DNA from: Harmothoe impar
Lineage: Eukaryota; Annelida; Polychaeta; Phyllodocida; Polynoidae
Assembly: GCA_947462335.1 (NCBI GenBank)
Contig: OX381716.1
Location: 2,476,438 to 2,540,437, forward strand
DNA: 64,000 nucleotides
Reading direction: 5' to 3'
Position 1 is the stretch's first letter; each line of letters starts with the position of its first letter. The translations under genes were made by a program, and so were the position numbers. Shown here in pieces: positions 22,690-35,113 of the stretch. Under the pieces are notes generated by a model. It was not told where the DNA came from and made no database searches. It was given only the letters and a program-made list of their open reading frames with translations.

Positions 22690-22926
22690 GTAAGCCATCA
22701 TTTTAAATGTATCCTGATAGATGTAGATTTCTCTGACAGGTCACCTTTTAATATGTTAAATCTATCACTTACTATTTTGAAAGAAATTCTAGTGGTTTAG
22801 ATTTAATTGGACTTGTGCAATGTAGAATATTGATGTTTGTGCCAAAACCTGACCGTACTTATACAACAGCATGTCGGAGTATTAACATGTGGCTGACAAG
22901 GATGTCCTAACTGATTGTTGCCCCAG

Positions 22927-23021
22927 ATCCTATGTTAAGTAGCTCTGACAGTCTCATGGCAGCTTACCCAGCTGCTCAGCCCCAGTCTACCTTACACTAT
23001 TCACCAATGCAGCAAGAAGGG
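22927..23021 (+). CDS. Candidate host-gene exon 2
   Basis: The segment is bounded by TTGCCCCAG (acceptor) and GGG|GTAACT (donor). Joined in phase to the preceding candidate exon it reads D-P-M-L-S-S-S-D-S-L-M-A-A-Y-P-A-A-Q-P-Q-S-T-L-H-Y-S-P-M-Q-Q-E-G with no stop. The Ser/Pro/Gln-rich composition resembles transactivation segments of animal transcription factors, but the family is not identifiable. Confidence 0.35.
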
Positions 23022-23309
23022 GTAACTTATCAGAAAACATTTTGATAACGTTTTTGAACATTTGTGAAGTGTAATAGACAAATATAATATGACCTCAATA
23101 TCCTGCATTCTAATACACACTTTTTTAAGAAAATTGTCCCTTAAATCTCCTGAGATAAGGGTCTATACCTACTCATCATGTCACTTAAGTCAAGACCAGA
23201 GCATCCAACAAGTCCCCTTACTGTGTGGTTGTAAGCCTCCTTTATACGTCTATATCATCCTGAGAGATCATCAACTTGGACAATTTAAACAATCCATTTT
23301 CATTTGCAG

Positions 23310-23412
23310 GTCAGATCAGGCTATTCTGAAAATGACACCCTTAGAAATCACAGGAGATCAGGGAGGTGATAAACAAACAATCTTCCCTGGGAAGATTGAA
23401 GACCACCTGTAA
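23310..23412 (+). CDS. Possible terminal exon, phase unresolved
   Basis: The acceptor-like ATTTTCATTTGCAG ends at 23309. One following frame reads S-D-Q-A-I-L-K-M-T-P-L-E-I-T-G-D-Q ... I-E-D-H-L and ends at TAA 23410-23412. That frame needs a preceding exon ending in phase 2, while the exon at 22927-23021 ends in phase 0. An exon is therefore missing between them, or this is not an exon. Confidence 0.15.
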
Positions 23413-25281
23413 ATTAAATTATTAAGTTTGTCTTTCGTAGATTTACCAATATAAACAATACTGTACTTTTATTACTTACAAATGTAGCCCTTAATATTCA
23501 TTTGTCATCAAGATGCGCCAGTAACCAGTGGGTCAGGAAGGACAGAACTGTGTGTCAGGTTGATGTACTGGTACACCAGTATAGCTCTGTTAGTCCTCCT
23601 CATTAATACAACTTGCCAGCTGAAGTTGGCCTGCAATGTGAATCATGGAGGAAACTAATTACTCCACGTCTCATTTTACATTCTTAAATGTTCTAAGCAG
23701 GTGGTTAGCGTTAGATGCTCAGGGAGCTAGCCCTGCTCATAGATCCTGAGTTGTGATAAGGTGCCATAAAACCTCACTTAACTCCTGCCAATCCTATAAG
23801 CTGGACTGGTTATCTGACTAGCATACCAGGTTTTACAGTACACAAGATTCTGTGAGTAAACTTCATATAAAAATAGGCCCAGGGTGTGGGGCAGGCTATC
23901 TATGAGTAGATCTAGTGGAGGATGGACAGGTGTAAACTAGTGTAGGGGTATGTTATAATGTTACACATAAATTGCCCAGGATGTGGGGAGGCTCCCTCAG
24001 TGTAGATCTGTGGAAGATGGACAGGACCCCACAGGGAGACAATTAGTGTAGGGGCATGTTATCCTGCTATGTATGCTGTTACATGGGTTCACTGTTGTCT
24101 GTTAGTTAAGCAGGCTGTGCTCAGACCCTGCTATCTGATAAAAGTCCTACCAGCCCCTGTATGAGGCTCACATCAGCGGTTATGTAGACATTAAGCAGTG
24201 TGGTATAACATCATCATGTAGGGACAAGCTGCTGATCAGGGTGTTACCCGCAGTGTGCTGATGGGACCATTACGGCATTATACAACCAATAACCACCATG
24301 CCATGTAGCATTATACACCCATTACCCACTGTAACGTGTAGGCTGCTGTAACGTCATGATGCTCCCTGCATATAGATACACTATAGCACACTACACAGAC
24401 TGGAACTTATTGAGGCTAGTACAGTATTATAATCAAACTGATACTACCTGGACATCATCCTCAGCTCAGTTATATTCAAGCTCAAAAAGTTGTGTCTATA
24501 TGAAATATAGAAATAAAGTTCACAACGGTACTGAACTCCCCCAGATTAAGCTACATTGTATGTTAAAAAAAGATGAGCATCGGAGGATCAAACATAGATC
24601 AGGACAGAACACTGCAACGGCCTCATTGCTATTGTCATATTGTCAGCATTGGTGCCTTTAGATCCCAATGTACGATCTGGAACTTCCTGGTTTTGCCAGG
24701 AAAGTATTGTGTGTATAAAGTAGAGTCACTGGTGAAAGAAGGAAAAAATGGATATCAGGAAAATGAAAACCATGTTTTAAATCCAAATCTGTTTTAGTTG
24801 AAGATAGAAGAAGTACCAACCATGTGTGCACTGTCTGACCCTAAAACTTAACCTCCAATAAACAACATGTGTGCCCTTCAGGTTATGTTGTCATGGTAAC
24901 ACAACTATTTACCATTGAATACCCAATACATGATCAATAACCATGCTGCATACCCTGTGTTGTATGAAAAGCCACTCCTGCAATGTAGAAGGCCCTTTTT
25001 GTGTGGTTCCAGTAATACCCACTGTTCTACCATGAACCTTCCTCCAGTATAACCAGGGAATTGTGGGTTTTAGTCTCACCTTGGCTTAATAGGCAATTTG
25101 TTTAAATTCATTAATCATTGAGATTTCTCTATGTCGATTAATACACACAGTATACAACACAAGAAGGTAAATTGCCAGTGCTGCTGACCAAAGGACATGT
25201 ACATACACTTTGCTGCATGTTTGTAAAGGCTACCAATACACAAACTGTGCAGCTTTTAGTTAACAGTGAGGTAAGTGAGAA
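23413..25281 (+). other. Non-coding host DNA, probably intron or intergenic
   Basis: AT-rich sequence with only short, unsupported frames. A repeated phrase (CAGGNTGTGGGGNAGGCT...TAGATCTNGTGGANGATGGACAGG) occurs at about 23878-23935 and 23978-24030, a local duplication. Nothing else is supported. Confidence 0.4.
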
Positions 25282-28200
25282 GTGATGGGACTGGGTACCT
25301 GACCCAAGTCAGGCTGCTTTAATGATGGGACCTGACCCTAGTCAGGCTGCTATAATGATGGGACCCTAGTCAGGCTGCTATAATGGTGGGACCCTAGTCA
25401 GGCTGCTATAATGATGGGACCCAAGTCAGGCTGCTATAGTGATGGGACCCTAGTCAGGCTGCTATAGTGATGGGACCTGACCCTAGTCAGGCTGCTATAA
25501 TGATGGGACCTGGCCCTAGTCAGGCTGCTATAATGAAGGGACCTGACACTAGTCAGGCTGCTATAATGATGGTACCTGACCCTAGTCAGGCTGCTATAAT
25601 GATGGGACCTGACTCTAGTCAGGCTGCTATAATGATGGGACCTGACCCTAGTCAGGCTGCTATAATGATAGTACCTGACACTAGTCAGGCTGCTATAATG
25701 ATGGTACCTGACCCTAGTCAGGCTGCTATAATGATGGGACCTGACTCTAGTCAGGCTGCTATAATGATGGGACCTGACCCTAGTCAGGCTGCTATAATGA
25801 TGGGACCTGACCCTAGTCAGGCTGCTATAATGATGGTACCTTAGTCAGGCTGCTATAATGATGGGACCTGACCCTAGTCAGGCTGCTATAATGATGGGAG
25901 CCTAGTCAGGCTGCTATAATGTTGGGACCTGACCCTAGTCAGGCTGCTATAATGATGGTACCTGACACTAGTCAGGCTGCTATAATGATGGTACCTGACC
26001 CTAGTCAGGCTGCTATAATGATGGTACCTGACCCTAGTCAGGCTGCTATAATGATGGTACCAGACCCTAGTCAGGCTGCTATAATGATGGGACCTGACTC
26101 TAGTCAGGCTGCTATAATGATGGGACCTGACCCTAGTCAGGCTGCTATAATGATGGTACCTGACACTAGTCAGGCTGCTATAATGATGGTACCTGACGCT
26201 AGTCAGGCTGCTATAATGATGGGACCTGACTCTAGTCAGGCTGCTATAATGATGGGACCTGACCCTAGTCAGGCTGCTATAATGATGGGACCTGACCCTA
26301 GTCAGGCTGCTATAATGATGGGACCTGACCCTAGTCAGGCTGCTATAATGATGGGACCTGACCCTAGTCAGGCTGCTATAATGATGGTACCTTAGTCAGG
26401 CTGCTATAATGATGGTACCAGACCCTAGTCAGGCTGCTATAATGATGGGACCTGACCCTAGTCAGGCTGCTATGATGATGGGACCCTAGTCAGGCTGCTA
26501 TAATGATGGGACCTGACCCTAGTCAGGCTGCTATAATGATGGTACCTGACCCTAGTCAGGCTGCTATAATGATGGGACACTAATCAGGCTGCTATAATGA
26601 TGGTACCAGACCCTAGTCAGGCTGCTATAGTGATGGGACCTGACCCTAGTCAGGCTGCTATAATGATGGGACCTGACCCTAATCAGGCTGCTATAATGAT
26701 GGTACCTGACCCTAGTCAGGCTGCTATAATGATGGGACCTGACCCTAGTCAGGCTGCTATGATGATGGGACCCTAGTCAGGCTGCTATAATGATGGTACC
26801 TGACCCTAGTCAGGCTGCTATAAAGATGGTACCCTAGTCAGGCTGCTATAATGATGGTACCTGACCCTAGTCAGGCTGCTATAATGATGGTACCCTAGTC
26901 AGGCTGCTATAATGATGGGACCCTAGTCAGGCTGCTATAATGATGGTACCTGACCCTAGTCAGGCTGCTATAAAGATGGTACCCTAGTCAGGCTGCTATA
27001 ATGATGGTACCTGACCCTAGTCAGGCTGCTATAATGATGGTACCCTAGTCAGGCTGCTATAATGATGGGACCCTAGTCAGGCTGCTATAAAGATGGTACC
27101 CTAGTCAGGCTGCTATAATGATGGGACCCTAGTCAGGCTGCTATAATGATGGTACCCTAGTCAGGCTGCTATAATGATGGTTCCCTAGTCAGGCTGCTAT
27201 AATGATGGTACCTGACCCTAGTCAGGCTGCTATAATGAGGGTACCTGACCCTAGTCAGGCTGCTATAATGATGGGACCTGACCCTAGTCAGGCTGCTATA
27301 ATGATGGTACCAGACCCTAGTCAGGCTGCTATAATGATGGTACCTGACCCTAGTCAGGCTACTATAATGATGGGACCTGACCCTAGTCAGGCTGCTTTAA
27401 TGATGGGACCTGACCCTAGTCAGGCTGCTATAATGATGGTACCTGACCCTAATCAGGCTGCTATAATGATGGGACCTGACCCTAGTCAGGCTACTATAAT
27501 GATGGGACCTGACCCTAGTCAGGCTGCTATAATGATGGGACCTGACCCTAGTCAGGCTGCTATAATGATGGTACCCTAGTCAGGCTGCTATAATGATGGG
27601 ACCTGACCCTAGTCAGGCTGCTATAATGATGGTACCAGACCCTAGTCAGGCTGCTATAATGATGGTACCTGACCCTAGTCAGGCTGCTATAATGATGGGA
27701 CCTGACCCTAATCAGGCTGCTATAATGATGGGACCTGACCCTAGTCAGGCTGCTATAATGATGGGACCTGACCCTAGTCAGGCTGCTATAATGATGGTAC
27801 CCTAGTCAGGCTGCTATAATGATGGGACCCTAGTCAGGCTGCTATAATGATGGGACCTGACCCTAGTCAGGCTGCTATAATGATGGGACCTGACCCTAGT
27901 CAGGCTGCTATAATGATGGGACCTGACCCTAGTCAGGCTGCTATAATGATGGTACCTGACCCTAGTCAGGCTGCTATAATGATGGGACCTGACCCTAATC
28001 AGGCTGCTATAATGATGGGACCTGACCCTAGTCAGGCTGCTATAATGATGGGACCTGACCCTAGTCAGGCTGCTATAATGATGGTACCCTAGTCAGGCTG
28101 CTATAATGATGGGACCCTAGTCAGGCTGCTATAATGATGGGACCTGACCCTAGTCAGGCTGCTATAATGATGGGACCTGACCCTAGTCAGGCTGCTATAA

Positions 28201-30725
28201 TGATGGTACCTGACCTTAGTCAGGCTGCTATAATGATGGGACCTGACCCTAGTCAGGCTACTATAATGATGGGACCTGACCCTAGTCAGGCTGCTATAAT
28301 GATGGGACCTGACCCTAGTCAGGCTGCTATAATGATGGTACCTTAGTCAGGCTGCTATAATGATGGGACCCTAGTCAGGCTGCTATAATGATGGTACCTT
28401 AGTCAGGCTGCTATAATGATGGGACCCTAGTCAGGCTGCTATAATGATGGTACCTTAGTCAGGCTGCTATAATGATGGTACCTTAGTCAGGCTGCTATAA
28501 TGATGGGACCTGACCCTAGTCAGGCTGCTATAATGATGGGACCTGACCCTAGTCAGGCTGCTATGATGATGGGACCCTAGTCAGGCTGCTATAATGATGG
28601 TACCTGACCCTAGTCAGGCTGCTATAAAGATGGTACCCTAGTCAGGCTGCTATAATGATGGTACCTGACCCTAGTCAGGCTGCTATAATGATGGTACCCT
28701 AGTCAGGCTGCTATAATGATGGGACCCTAGTCAGGCTGCTATAATGATGGTACCTGACCCTAGTCAGGCTGCTATAAAGATGGTACCCTAGTCAGGCTGC
28801 TATAATGATGGTACCTGACCCTAGTCAGGCTGCTATAATGATGGTACCCTAGTCAGGCTGCTATAATGATGGGACCCTAGTCAGGCTGCTATAATGATGG
28901 TACCTGACCCTAGTCAGGCTGCTATAAAGATGGTACCCTAGTCAGGCTGCTATAATGATGGTACCTGACCCTAGTCAGGCTGCTATAATGATGGTACCCT
29001 AGTCAGGCTGCTATAATGATGGGACCCTAGTCAGGCTGCTATAAAGATGGTACCCTAGTCAGGCTGCTATAATGATGGGACCCTAGTCAGGCTGCTATAA
29101 TGATGGTACCCTAGTCAGGCTGCTATAATGATGGTTCCCTAGTCAGGCTGCTATAATGATGGTACCTGACCCTAGTCAGGCTGCTATAATGAGGGTACCT
29201 GACCCTAGTCAGGCTGCTATAATGATGGGACCTGACCCTAGTCAGGCTGCTATAATGATGGTACCAGACCCTAGTCAGGCTGCTATAATGATGGTACCTG
29301 ACCCTAGTCAGGCTACTATAATGATGGGACCTGACCCTAGTCAGGCTGCTATAATGATGGGACCTGACCCTAGTCAGGCTGCTATAATGATGGTACCCTA
29401 GTCAGGCTGCTATAATGATGGGACCTGACCCTAGTCAGGCTGCTATAATGATGGTACCAGACCCTAGTCAGGCTGCTATAATGATGGTACCTGACCCTAG
29501 TCAGGCTGCTATAATGATGGGACCTGACCCTAATCAGGCTGCTATAATGATGGGACCTGACCCTAGTCAGGCTGCTATAATGATGGGACCTGACCCTAGT
29601 CAGGCTGCTATAATGATGGTACCCTAGTCAGGCTGCTATAATGATGGGACCCTAGTCAGGCTGCTATAATGATGGGACCTGACCCTAGTCAGGCTGCTAT
29701 AATGATGGGACCTGACCCTAGTCAGGCTGCTATAATGATGGGACCTGACCCTAGTCAGGCTGCTATAATGATGGTACCTGACCCTAGTCAGGCTGCTATA
29801 ATGATGGGACCTGACCCTAATCAGGCTGCTATAATGATGGGACCTGACCCTAGTCAGGCTGCTATAATGATGGGACCTGACCCTAGTCAGGCTGCTATAA
29901 TGATGGTACCCTAGTCAGGCTGCTATAATGATGGGACCCTAGTCAGGCTGCTATAATGATGGGACCTGACCCTAGTCAGGCTGCTATAATGATGGGACCT
30001 GACCCTAGTCAGGCTGCTATAATGATGGTACCTGACCTTAGTCAGGCTGCTATAATGATGGGACCTGACCCTAGTCAGGCTACTATAATGATGGGACCTG
30101 ACCCTAGTCAGGCTGCTATAATGATGGGACCTGACCCTAGTCAGGCTGCTATAATGATGGTACCTTAGTCAGGCTGCTATAATGATGGGACCCTAGTCAG
30201 GCTGCTATAATGATGGTACCTTAGTCAGGCTGCTATAATGATGGGACCCTAGTCAGGCTGCTATAATGATGGTACCTTAGTCAGGCTGCTATAATGATGG
30301 TACCTTAGTCAGGCTGCTATAATGATGGGACCTGACCCTAGTCAGGCTACTATAATGATGGGACCTGACCCTAGTCAGGCTGCTATAATGATGGGACCTG
30401 ACCCTAGTCAGGCTGCTATAATGATGGGACCTGACCCTAGTCAGGCTGCTATAATGATGGTACCTTAGTCAGGCTGCTATAATGATGGGACCCTAGTCAG
30501 GCTGCTATAATGATGGGACCTAACCCTAGTCAGGCTGCTGTAATGATGGGACCCTAGTCAGGCTGCTATAATGATGGGACCCTAGTCAGGCTGCTATAAT
30601 GATGGTACCAGACCTTAGTCAGGCTGCTATAATGATGGGACCCTAGTCAGGCTGCTATAATGATGGGACCTGACCCTAGTCAGGCTGCTATAATGATGGG
30701 ACCCTTGTCAGGCTGCTATAATGAG
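25282..30725 (+). repeat. 33/28-bp minisatellite array, ~170 units
   Basis: The unit is TGATGGGACC-TGACCCTAGT-CAGGCTGCTA-TAA (33 bp). A 28-bp form lacks TGACC. Position 6 alternates G/T (GGGACC or GGTACC). Each 33-bp unit contains CCTGAC-CCTA-GTCAGG, a perfect 6-bp stem with a 4-base loop. Runs of 33-bp units keep a frame open (11-residue period, MMGPDPSQAAI), and each 28-bp unit breaks it, so the open frames are by-products. A block from about 27202 to 28350 is repeated at about 29156-30170 with a four-unit length difference. 150-bp higher-order units (33+28+33+28+28) occur near 26780-27060 and 28590-29030. Confidence 0.95.
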
Positions 30726-31090
30726 CACTTGGCAGCAACTGAAGGCCCCATCAATACCCCTTTTCTCCAGAACAAGTTGACAGCACCCAACAGAGACCAC
30801 AGCGTCTTGCAGAACACTGAGTATAAAACCAGCTCCCGGTTGAGGACTGACTGAAGGAGGTGAATGACTAGATACAGCCCAGAGTAGATGTGGTGACAGA
30901 CACTAGATAAGGGGCGGGTAACAGAAGCCTGGTAATGTAAACCACATAAACACACATGTAGTCTATGCCAAGATACATTGTAGACTTACAATGCATTGTA
31001 GGCCTATTGCCTTTTTTTCAAATACTTTCTCCCTGCCTGCTTTAACTGTTATGTTTGTTAGGAGAAAATATTTCAATAATATAATTTAGT
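30726..31090. other. Unique spacer between oppositely oriented arrays
   Basis: About 365 bases without the minisatellite unit separate the plus-oriented and minus-oriented arrays. It contains the dispersed GTGGTGACAGACAC block shared with 21095-21190 and no supported gene. Confidence 0.6.
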
Positions 31091-32140
31091 TTATAGCAGC
31101 CTGACTAGGGTCAGGTCCCATCACTATAGCAGCCTGACTAGGGTCCCATCATTATAGCAGCCTGACTAGGGTCAGGTCCCATCATTATAGCAGCCTGACT
31201 TGGGTCAGGTCCCATCATTATAGCAGCCTGACTTGGGTCAGGTACCATCATTATAGCAGCCTGACTAGGGTCAGGTCCCATCATTATAGCAGCCTGATTA
31301 GGGTCAGGTCCCATCATTATAGCAGCCTGACTAGGGTCAGGTCCCATCATTATAGCAGCCTGACTAGGGTACCATCATTATAGCAGCCTGACTAGGGTCA
31401 GGTCCCATCATTATAGCAGCCTGACTAGTGTCAGGTACCATCATTATAGCAGCCTGACTAGTGTCAGGTACCATCATTATAGCAGCCTGACTAGTGTCAG
31501 GTACCATCATTATAGCAGCCTGACTAGTGTCAGGTACCATCATTATAGCAGCCTGACTAGGGTCAGGTCCCATCATCATAGCAGCCTGAATAGGGTACCA
31601 TCATTATAGCAGCCTGACTAGAGTCAGGTCCCATCATTATAGCAGCCTGACTAGTGTCAGGTCCCATCACTATAGCAGCCTGACTAGTGTCAGGTCCCAT
31701 CACTATAGCAGCCTGACTAGTGTCAGGTCCCATCACTATAGCAGCCTGACTAGTGTCAGGTCCCATCACTATAGCAGCCTGACTAGGGTCAGGTCCCATC
31801 ATTATAGCAGCCTGACTAGGGTACCATCATTATAGCAGCCTGACTAGGGTCAGGTCCCATCATTATAGCAGCCTGACTTGGGTCAGGTCCCATCATTATA
31901 GCAGCCTGACTAGGGTCAGGTCCCTTCATTATAGCAGCCTGACTAGGGTCAGGTCCCATCATTATAGCAGCCTGACTAGGGTCAGGTCCCATCATTATAG
32001 CAGCCTGACTAGTGTCAGGTCCCATCACTATAGCAGCCTGACTAGGGTCAGGTCCCATCACTATAGCAGCCTGACTAGGGTCAGGTCCCATCATTATAGC
32101 AGCCTGACTAGGGTCAGGTACCATCACTATAGCAGCCTGC
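31091..32140 (-). repeat. Same 33-bp minisatellite in inverted orientation, ~33 units
   Basis: The units read TTATAGCAGCCTGACTAGGG-TCAGGTCCCATCA, the reverse complement of the array at 25282-30725. The mix of variants is different (for example runs with GTGTCAGG and with CATCACTATAG), so this is not a recent simple inversion copy of one visible block. Confidence 0.95.
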
Positions 32141-34483
32141 TCAGTGCCAAATGACAGGAAGATCAAAAAGAGCACATAGCCCTTTTTTTTAAATTGACAG
32201 GTGACTTGTAGATTATTAAGCGACAGAGACATAAGACATAGGTTTTCTTTCATGAAAAACCTTCAGGACCTAACATTGCCCTCCTCCATCTAGAGCCTCC
32301 TACATGTCAGTATACATGTAGAGCTGATGAGTGTGTCACAACTGATGGTAGAACCAGATACTACAGTACTGTACTAAGCAGCTCTGCCACCCACACGGCA
32401 GCCTGCCAACCTCATCAGCCACAGCACTTGGAGGACGGGATGATACCTTCACCCTTTGAGGATGGTGTAAGGCATCAAGCTCCTGGCCATCATGATGCAT
32501 TAATGCAGCACTGGGGAGTGACTCACCTGTGCTGCAGTCAAGCATTATTGGGCACTATAACATTCCTGAAAGGTCAGCATAATACACTGGCCAGTGCTGC
32601 ATTGGTGCATCATGACAGCAAATGTGCCTTTTACAACATACCGTTTTTACAGGTGTAAGGCCTAGTGCTGATTTGTTGTCATAATGCACTAATACTGCAG
32701 CAGTGTATCATGCAACCTTTCAGGAGTGTATCAACCTACAGCTTAACATTGTGATGGGGGGGGGGGTGAGGGGTACTTGCCATTCCTGCATATGTTAATA
32801 ATGACGACAAAATGAAATATTGGGTTCAAAACACTGCTGCAAGCACTGCCATAGCTGGTAGCACAACATGGATATTCACATTTATGTTACTTAAACATGC
32901 TCTTCAGTTGGTTTTAAATGTAGGACATGGAAAGTCATACTGGCATCATAATGGCTTCAAATTTGATTCAAGGTGCATAGAATGTGACTTAAGCATCTTA
33001 AGTCTTCTTAGATGCACATGTTAATGCAGTGTAGGAGATGCTAGGCCACCTTGACGGTTGTAGTGTGATACAGGATACCTCAGTGATATTGTACAGGGGA
33101 CAGGCTAATTGCTCACACACCTGGTGGCCTAGATAGGAGCTGTGGACACCTGTGGGAGGGTAGGGTACGGGTATGTGTGGGAAGTGGCAGTTTGCCAAGA
33201 TTTTTTCTTAAACCTTCAATCGGATCATATAGTGTGCAAAAAGCGTCCTTTGTGTATACATGCAGCCTAGGTGATTACCTCATGTATCATGTTTACCCTG
33301 AGTTGATACACTCGAGATAGACAGTAATATAGTGCCGGGTACTCTCCAGGGCTGTCTTGGTGCATCATGATGAGAAATAGATTTGAGCATTGAGTTATTT
33401 ATCCTCAACTTCTCTGAAAAGTCACCTTTTATAACAAGCTAACTTGGTGCATTATGTAGTTTAAAGCACTGTATATTGGCCTTTCTTCCCCAGTGGTGTC
33501 TATTGTATTATGACGCTTTCATCAGTGACCTAGACCAAAGTGAATTTCAGTGGTTTCATTCCAGTTGCTTTTTGGCCATTCCTCAATGTTTTCAGTGTAA
33601 GGGTTGAGTAGGATTGCCCCACTGCTGACACAGCTCTCTGACAGAGCGCTCTCCTCCCCGGGCAGCCTCAGCTATCTCATCATATCAACAAAGGCAGTCT
33701 TTGCGAAAACATGCAGGACAGTGGCAATTTGCTTTTAAAATGTCACTGGTCGAGCAGATTCACAAGTGTAGCACGACTGAATGTCCAGTCACATGTTGGG
33801 CTTTTCTAAACTAGAACAATTCAGTTGGGCTTCTAAAGCTGAAGTATGTTTGTCAGTATACAGTATAAAACTATATATCTATCCTGATTTGGCCATAAAT
33901 GGTTACAAATAAAATGTATTCCTAATGGAAAAAACTCTATACTAAAAATGCAGAAATCCTCAGATATGTGGCTATCCAGTCCTCCAAAAATGTAGCCGGT
34001 CCTTCAACATAAACAATTTGCAGGACCAAAAAAGTTTTTGCAAAGACTGAAAGGGCAGTTTACATTCAATGTTAGCCTGTAGCCGATGGAAGATGCTTAG
34101 AAAAATGCCAGGTTCCTTAAAGCATTCATTCACTATAAACATCCACAATGCTGCATTAGTGTAACACCAGGGGTGTGTTACTCCAGAGACATGTTAAAAA
34201 GGGTATTCCGGCTGTTTGTGTTGCTTAGGGCTTTCTTATATGTATAATGCCTCATAGATTTACTTTGAGTCATGAACTGCTATCAAACAGCTTTTCATAC
34301 CCTTACAACAACTTACAACAACAATCTCTAGAGCCTTCAGAATCCATATCAGGGGGAGAGGTCTACCCCCTGGTGATGGGAGCTGGTACTACCTGACGTC
34401 CATACCTGGGGGGGAGGGGGTCTGTGAGAGGGATAGATACCCCTCAGTGTTAGGGGTGAGGTGGTAGAAGACAGGTGTCCACA
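32141..34483. other. Host non-coding DNA, no gene seen
   Basis: No coding region is supported. Diffuse repeats of the form GCAGCACT / TGCATCATGA recur at about 32490-32720 and 33355, and a G run lies at 32756-32766. Short frames here lack splice or codon evidence. Confidence 0.45.
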
Positions 34484-34640
34484 CCTGCAGGTCTACTCAG
34501 TACTCCAGTAACTGTTACTCCCAGATATCCCCTATAGCAGGCCTGGACAATCCGGGACATTTACCATCACAGGTATATTAGCCTGCAGGGGAGTTTCTTC
34601 TAGCAAGGGCAAACCTTCCGTTACTTAGTGCAGCCCCCAA

Positions 34641-34688
34641 GTTGGCCTCCTGCCCTTATCTCTGTAGAGATAAGGGCAGGAGGCCAAC
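34641..34688. repeat. Perfect 23-bp-arm palindrome
   Basis: Arms at 34641-34663 and 34666-34688 are exact reverse complements (GTTGGCCTCCTGCCCTTATC plus TCT), separated by the two bases GT. Adjacent DNA is minisatellite. It would form a long cruciform or RNA hairpin. Confidence 0.95.
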
Positions 34689-35107
34689 CTGGTACTCCCA
34701 GATATCCCCTATAGTACTGTAGCAGCACAGGCTACCCAGTACTCCAGTAGCTGTTACTCCAAGATATCCCCTATAGTACTGTAGCAGCACAGGCTACCAG
34801 TACTCCAGTAGCTGTTACTCCAAGATATCCCCTATAGTACTGTAGCAGCACAGGCTACCCAGTAGCTGTTACTCCCAGATATCCCCTATAGTACTGTAGC
34901 AGCACAGGCTACCCAGTAGCTGTTACTCCCAGATATCCCCTATAGTACTGCAGCAGCACAGGCTACCCAGTAGCTGTTACTCCCAGATATCCCTATAGTA
35001 CTGCAGCAGCACAGGCTACCCAGTAGCTGTTACTCCCAGATATCCCCTATAGTACTGTAGCAGCACAGGCTACCCAGTACTCCAGTAGCTGTTACTCCAA
35101 GAAATCC

Positions 35108-35113
35108 CCTATA
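35108..35113 (+). other. Target site duplication, left, of element A
   Basis: CCTATA immediately outside the left terminus. The identical hexamer lies at 45611-45616. Six-base duplications are characteristic of Polinton-type integrases. Confidence 0.9.

Larger units (their letters stand above)
34484..35113. repeat. ~54-bp minisatellite, target of element A
   Basis: The unit contains CCCAGATATCCCCTATAGTA, then CTGTAGCAGCACAGGCTACC and CAGTAGCTGTTACT. About seven to eight copies with small deletions run from 34690 to 35113, with an isolated copy near 34500. The last unit is interrupted at CCCCTATA by element A and continues after it (45611 onward, CCTATAGTACTGTAGCAGCA). This shows the insertion point inside a repeat unit. 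Confidence 0.9.

Noticed and set aside
23310..23412. Confident third exon of the host gene
   Set aside because: The acceptor looks good but its phase does not match the preceding candidate exon. Reported only at low confidence.
25467..30168. Long series of open frames with MMGPDPSQAAI repeats
   Set aside because: The period comes from a 33-bp DNA unit. Each 28-bp unit breaks the frame, the same sequence is open in the inverted array, and there is no start context, splice signal or unique flank. Treated as repeat, not a repeat protein gene.
25282..32140. CRISPR-like array
   Set aside because: There are no unique spacers. Units are head-to-tail copies with point variants, in a eukaryotic context.
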